Part shown: positions 7,027 to 8,431 of the stretch, piece after piece | Layout: the number at the start of each line of letters is the position of its first letter | Numbering within the stretch: the first letter of the stretch is position 1 | Assembly: GCA_025358985.1 (NCBI GenBank) | Contig: JANYHQ010000621.1 | Span: forward strand, 1 to 8,431 | From: Acidimicrobiales bacterium | GTDB taxonomy: Bacteria > Actinomycetota > Acidimicrobiia > Acidimicrobiales > JANYDT01 | Length of the DNA: 8,431 nucleotides | Direction: 5' to 3' | The notes under the pieces: model-generated | The model's input: only the letters and a program-made list of their open reading frames with translations | The model's database searches: none | Told to the model about the DNA's origin: nothing | Made by a program: the position numbers and the translations under genes

Positions 7027-7926
7027 ATGTGGTGGCTTTCCGAGTTCTCGGCCTCGCTGACGGCTTCAGCCCCCGCCACCGTGCAGGCGTACTCGCGAGA
7101 CATCACCGGGTTCGTGGCCTGGGCCGAACGAGGAGGCATCACTGGGCCAGGTGCTGTGGACCGGCTGCTGCTGCGTCGCTATGTGGGCAATCTGGCCACC
7201 CGCCAGATGGCCCGGCGCACCATGGCCCGGGCGGTGTCGTCACTGCACCGGTATTTTGCGTTCTTGGTGCAGCGAGGGCTCATCCCCGCCGATCCCAGCG
7301 TGCGCCTGCGGGCCCCCGCCGGGGAGGGACGATTGCCTCGGGTGTTGACCACAGCAGAGCTGGGAGCGCTTTTGGATCAGCCGCCTTCCTCAGCGATTGC
7401 CAATCCGGTAGTTGCCCTCAGGGATCAGGCGGTGTTGGAGTTGCTCTACGGCAGCGGCCTGCGGGTCAGCGAAGTCTGTTCGTTGGATGTGCGGAGCGTG
7501 GACCTGGCGCAACGCCTAGTAAGGGTGTGGGGAAAAGGGGCCAAGGAGCGGGTGGTGCCCCTATCGGGCCCAGCCCTGGACGCTCTCTTGGGGTGGTTGC
7601 GGGTCCGAGACGATTGGCCCAACGACCTGGCTGGTGGGGAGGCGGGTGTGGCGGGGGGGCCGGGACCTGCGCTGTTTCGCAACTCCCGAGGTCGGCGTCT
7701 GGGCGTGCGAGACGTCCGCAGGCTGTTGGACCGGCGGGCCACCTCGCCCACCCATCCCCATGCTCTACGCCATACCTTCGCCACCCACCTCCTGAACGGC
7801 GGGGCGGATCTGCGAACGGTTCAAGAGTTGCTGGGACACTCCGATCTGGCCACCACACAGCATTACACGCACGTGACCAAGGATCGCCTACGGACAGTCT
7901 ACGATGCATCTCATCCACGGGCGTGA
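7027..7926 (+). CDS. xerC: Tyrosine recombinase of the XerC/XerD family
   Basis: Site-specific recombinase of 299 residues, the normal Xer length, expected to resolve chromosome dimers at dif with a partner recombinase. Residues 5-95 form the N-terminal core-binding domain. The catalytic domain shows the complete active site: Arg146 in [10 protein letters not shown], Lys170 in [12 protein letters not shown], His245 and Arg248 in [14 protein letters not shown], His271 in [10 protein letters not shown], and the nucleophile Tyr280 in TQHYTHV. A Gly-rich stretch at about 198-215 between the Lys hairpin and ALFRNSRG is longer than in typical XerC. ATG 7027 is chosen as start; TTG 7021 is two codons earlier in frame. 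The gap from dprA is only 36 bp, so it may share the comM-dprA transcript. The position next to comM-dprA and before whiG is the actinobacterial xerC location; family membership is certain, C versus D is from context. Confidence 0.92.
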   Translation: MWWLSEFSASLTASAPATVQAYSRDITGFVAWAERGGITGPGAVDRLLLRRYVGNLATRQMARRTMARAVSSLHRYFAFLVQRGLIPADPSVRLRAPAGEGRLPRVLTTAELGALLDQPPSSAIANPVVALRDQAVLELLYGSGLRVSEVCSLDVRSVDLAQRLVRVWGKGAKERVVPLSGPALDALLGWLRVRDDWPNDLAGGEAGVAGGPGPALFRNSRGRRLGVRDVRRLLDRRATSPTHPHALRHTFATHLLNGGADLRTVQELLGHSDLATTQHYTHVTKDRLRTVYDASHPRA

Positions 7927-7972
7927 CGGACCGGGATGTGCACAACTTGGGGCCTGTGGGCGAGCATGTGGC

Positions 7973-7979
7973 GGGAGGT
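7973..7979 (+). promoter_or_regulatory. Candidate ribosome binding site for whiG
   Basis: GGGAGGT lies 9 bases before GTG 7989, the only in-frame whiG start candidate with a plausible Shine-Dalgarno sequence. Confidence 0.45.
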
Positions 7980-7988
7980 ACCCGTTTC

Positions 7989-8431
7989 GTGCACACATCG
8001 GGCTACCCTTTCCCCTCCGCCATCAACCGAAAGACGGACACCATCCCCGTGACCACTGAGGCCGACGAGTCCCTAGTCCCCACGGAACTCTGGAACTCCT
8101 ATAAGGAGTCTGGTTCCCTGGAGGCACGAGATCGGCTCATTCTCCATTATTCGGCCTTGGTCAAATACGTGGCATCGCGGGTATCCGTGGGTCTTCCCCA
8201 GAACGTGGAGCAGTCCGATCTGGTGAGTTATGGCATCTTCGGACTCATTGATGCCATAGACAAGTTCGAGATGGATCGCGGCGTGAAGTTCGAGACGTAC
8301 GCCATCCGCCGGGTTCGTGGCGCCATCATCGACGAACTGCGCTCCATCGACTGGGTGCCGCGGTCCGTCCGGGCCAAGGCCAGGGCGATTGAAACGGCAT
8401 TCGGCTCGTTGGAGTCCGATCTGGGCCGGGC
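7989..8431 (+). CDS. whiG: WhiG/FliA-family RNA polymerase sigma factor (3' partial)
   Basis: Alternative sigma factor of the sigma-28 (FliA/WhiG) group; the gene runs off the right edge, so only the N-terminal part (regions 1.2 to the start of 3) is seen. Counting from GTG 8049, ELWNSY at 13-18 and [21 protein letters not shown] (about 30-50) give way to region 2: [19 protein letters not shown] at 56-74, then [20 protein letters not shown] at 79-98. [12 protein letters not shown] at 101-112 is the hallmark that separates WhiG/FliA from SigB-type factors. In Streptomyces WhiG controls sporulation; in other actinobacteria relatives control motility or pilus genes, so the regulon here is open. 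Start choice is uncertain. GTG 7989 has a GGGAGGT site and gives an N-terminal tail like that of Streptomyces WhiG; GTG 8049 is closer to the conserved part but lacks a site; GTG 7923 would overlap the xerC stop (GTGA). Confidence 0.85.
   Translation, partial: MHTSGYPFPSAINRKTDTIPVTTEADESLVPTELWNSYKESGSLEARDRLILHYSALVKYVASRVSVGLPQNVEQSDLVSYGIFGLIDAIDKFEMDRGVKFETYAIRRVRGAIIDELRSIDWVPRSVRAKARAIETAFGSLESDLGR
8004..8009 (+). promoter_or_regulatory. Possible -10 element near the whiG start
   Basis: TACCCT fits TAnnnT. If used, transcription would start near 8016 and only GTG 8049 could serve as the whiG start. No -35 box is evident, so this is weak. Confidence 0.2.

Noticed and set aside
7971..7985. 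Small inverted repeat CGGG/CCCG after xerC as a terminator
   Set aside because: The stem is only 4 bp with no T-run, and the region reads as leader or N-terminal coding sequence of whiG.
6987..8431. A plus-strand frame open from ATG 6987 (overlapping the dprA stop as ATGA), through all of xerC in another frame, into whiG
   Set aside because: The part within xerC translates to an Arg/Gly/Ala/Pro-rich sequence without motifs, while the xerC frame has all catalytic residues. The long opening is most likely chance in GC-rich DNA joined to the real whiG frame.
1..8431. CRISPR array, tRNA, rRNA, insertion sequence or phage attachment site
   Set aside because: No repeated spacer pattern, tRNA-like cloverleaf, transposase or terminal inverted repeats were noticed. 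The tyrosine recombinase fits the housekeeping Xer family in its usual chromosomal place, not a phage integrase.

Overview
The window looks like a piece of an actinobacterial chromosome. It is GC-rich, all genes run left to right, and several genes overlap by four bases (ATGA or GTGA). The order comM-dprA-xerC-whiG is the arrangement I know from Actinomycetota, where it usually continues to rpsB-tsf. A WhiG/FliA-type sigma factor whose nearest relative by eye is Streptomyces WhiG supports this. The class cannot be fixed from the sequence; a non-Streptomyces lineage of moderate GC (Acidimicrobiia-like) is a guess.

Bases 1-3464 hold the end of a branched-chain amino acid type (HAAT) ABC importer operon. 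It starts with a 5'-truncated LivH-LivM fusion permease, followed by the LivG and LivF ATPases. No substrate-binding protein is inside the window, so the substrate cannot be stated. Bases 3465-4169 hold a small VapBC-type toxin-antitoxin pair (AbrB-fold antitoxin, PIN-domain toxin). A perfect 16-bp palindrome lies immediately upstream and overlaps a likely -10 box.

Bases 4170-4291 form a 122-bp regulatory gap. It holds a direct repeat (TTTCTTGTCACA twice, 16 bp apart), a -10-like TAATGT, and a potential hairpin that covers the comM ribosome binding site. Bases 4292-7926 encode ComM (YifB), DprA and a XerC/XerD-type tyrosine recombinase. These proteins handle incoming single-stranded DNA, recombine it, or resolve chromosome dimers. 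From about 7989 to the right edge lies the first part of a WhiG/FliA-family sigma factor.

The protein-coding content belongs to known families, and I do not see a convincing new multi-gene system. The unusual signals are regulatory. They are the toxin-antitoxin operator, two SD-less starts with identical -10-to-ATG spacing (vapB and xerC), the DNA-damage-promoter-like sequence before comM, its leader hairpin, and the ambiguous start of whiG. No rRNA, tRNA, CRISPR array, insertion sequence, attachment site or clear intrinsic terminator was recognised, and no gene-free stretch exceeds 300 bases.
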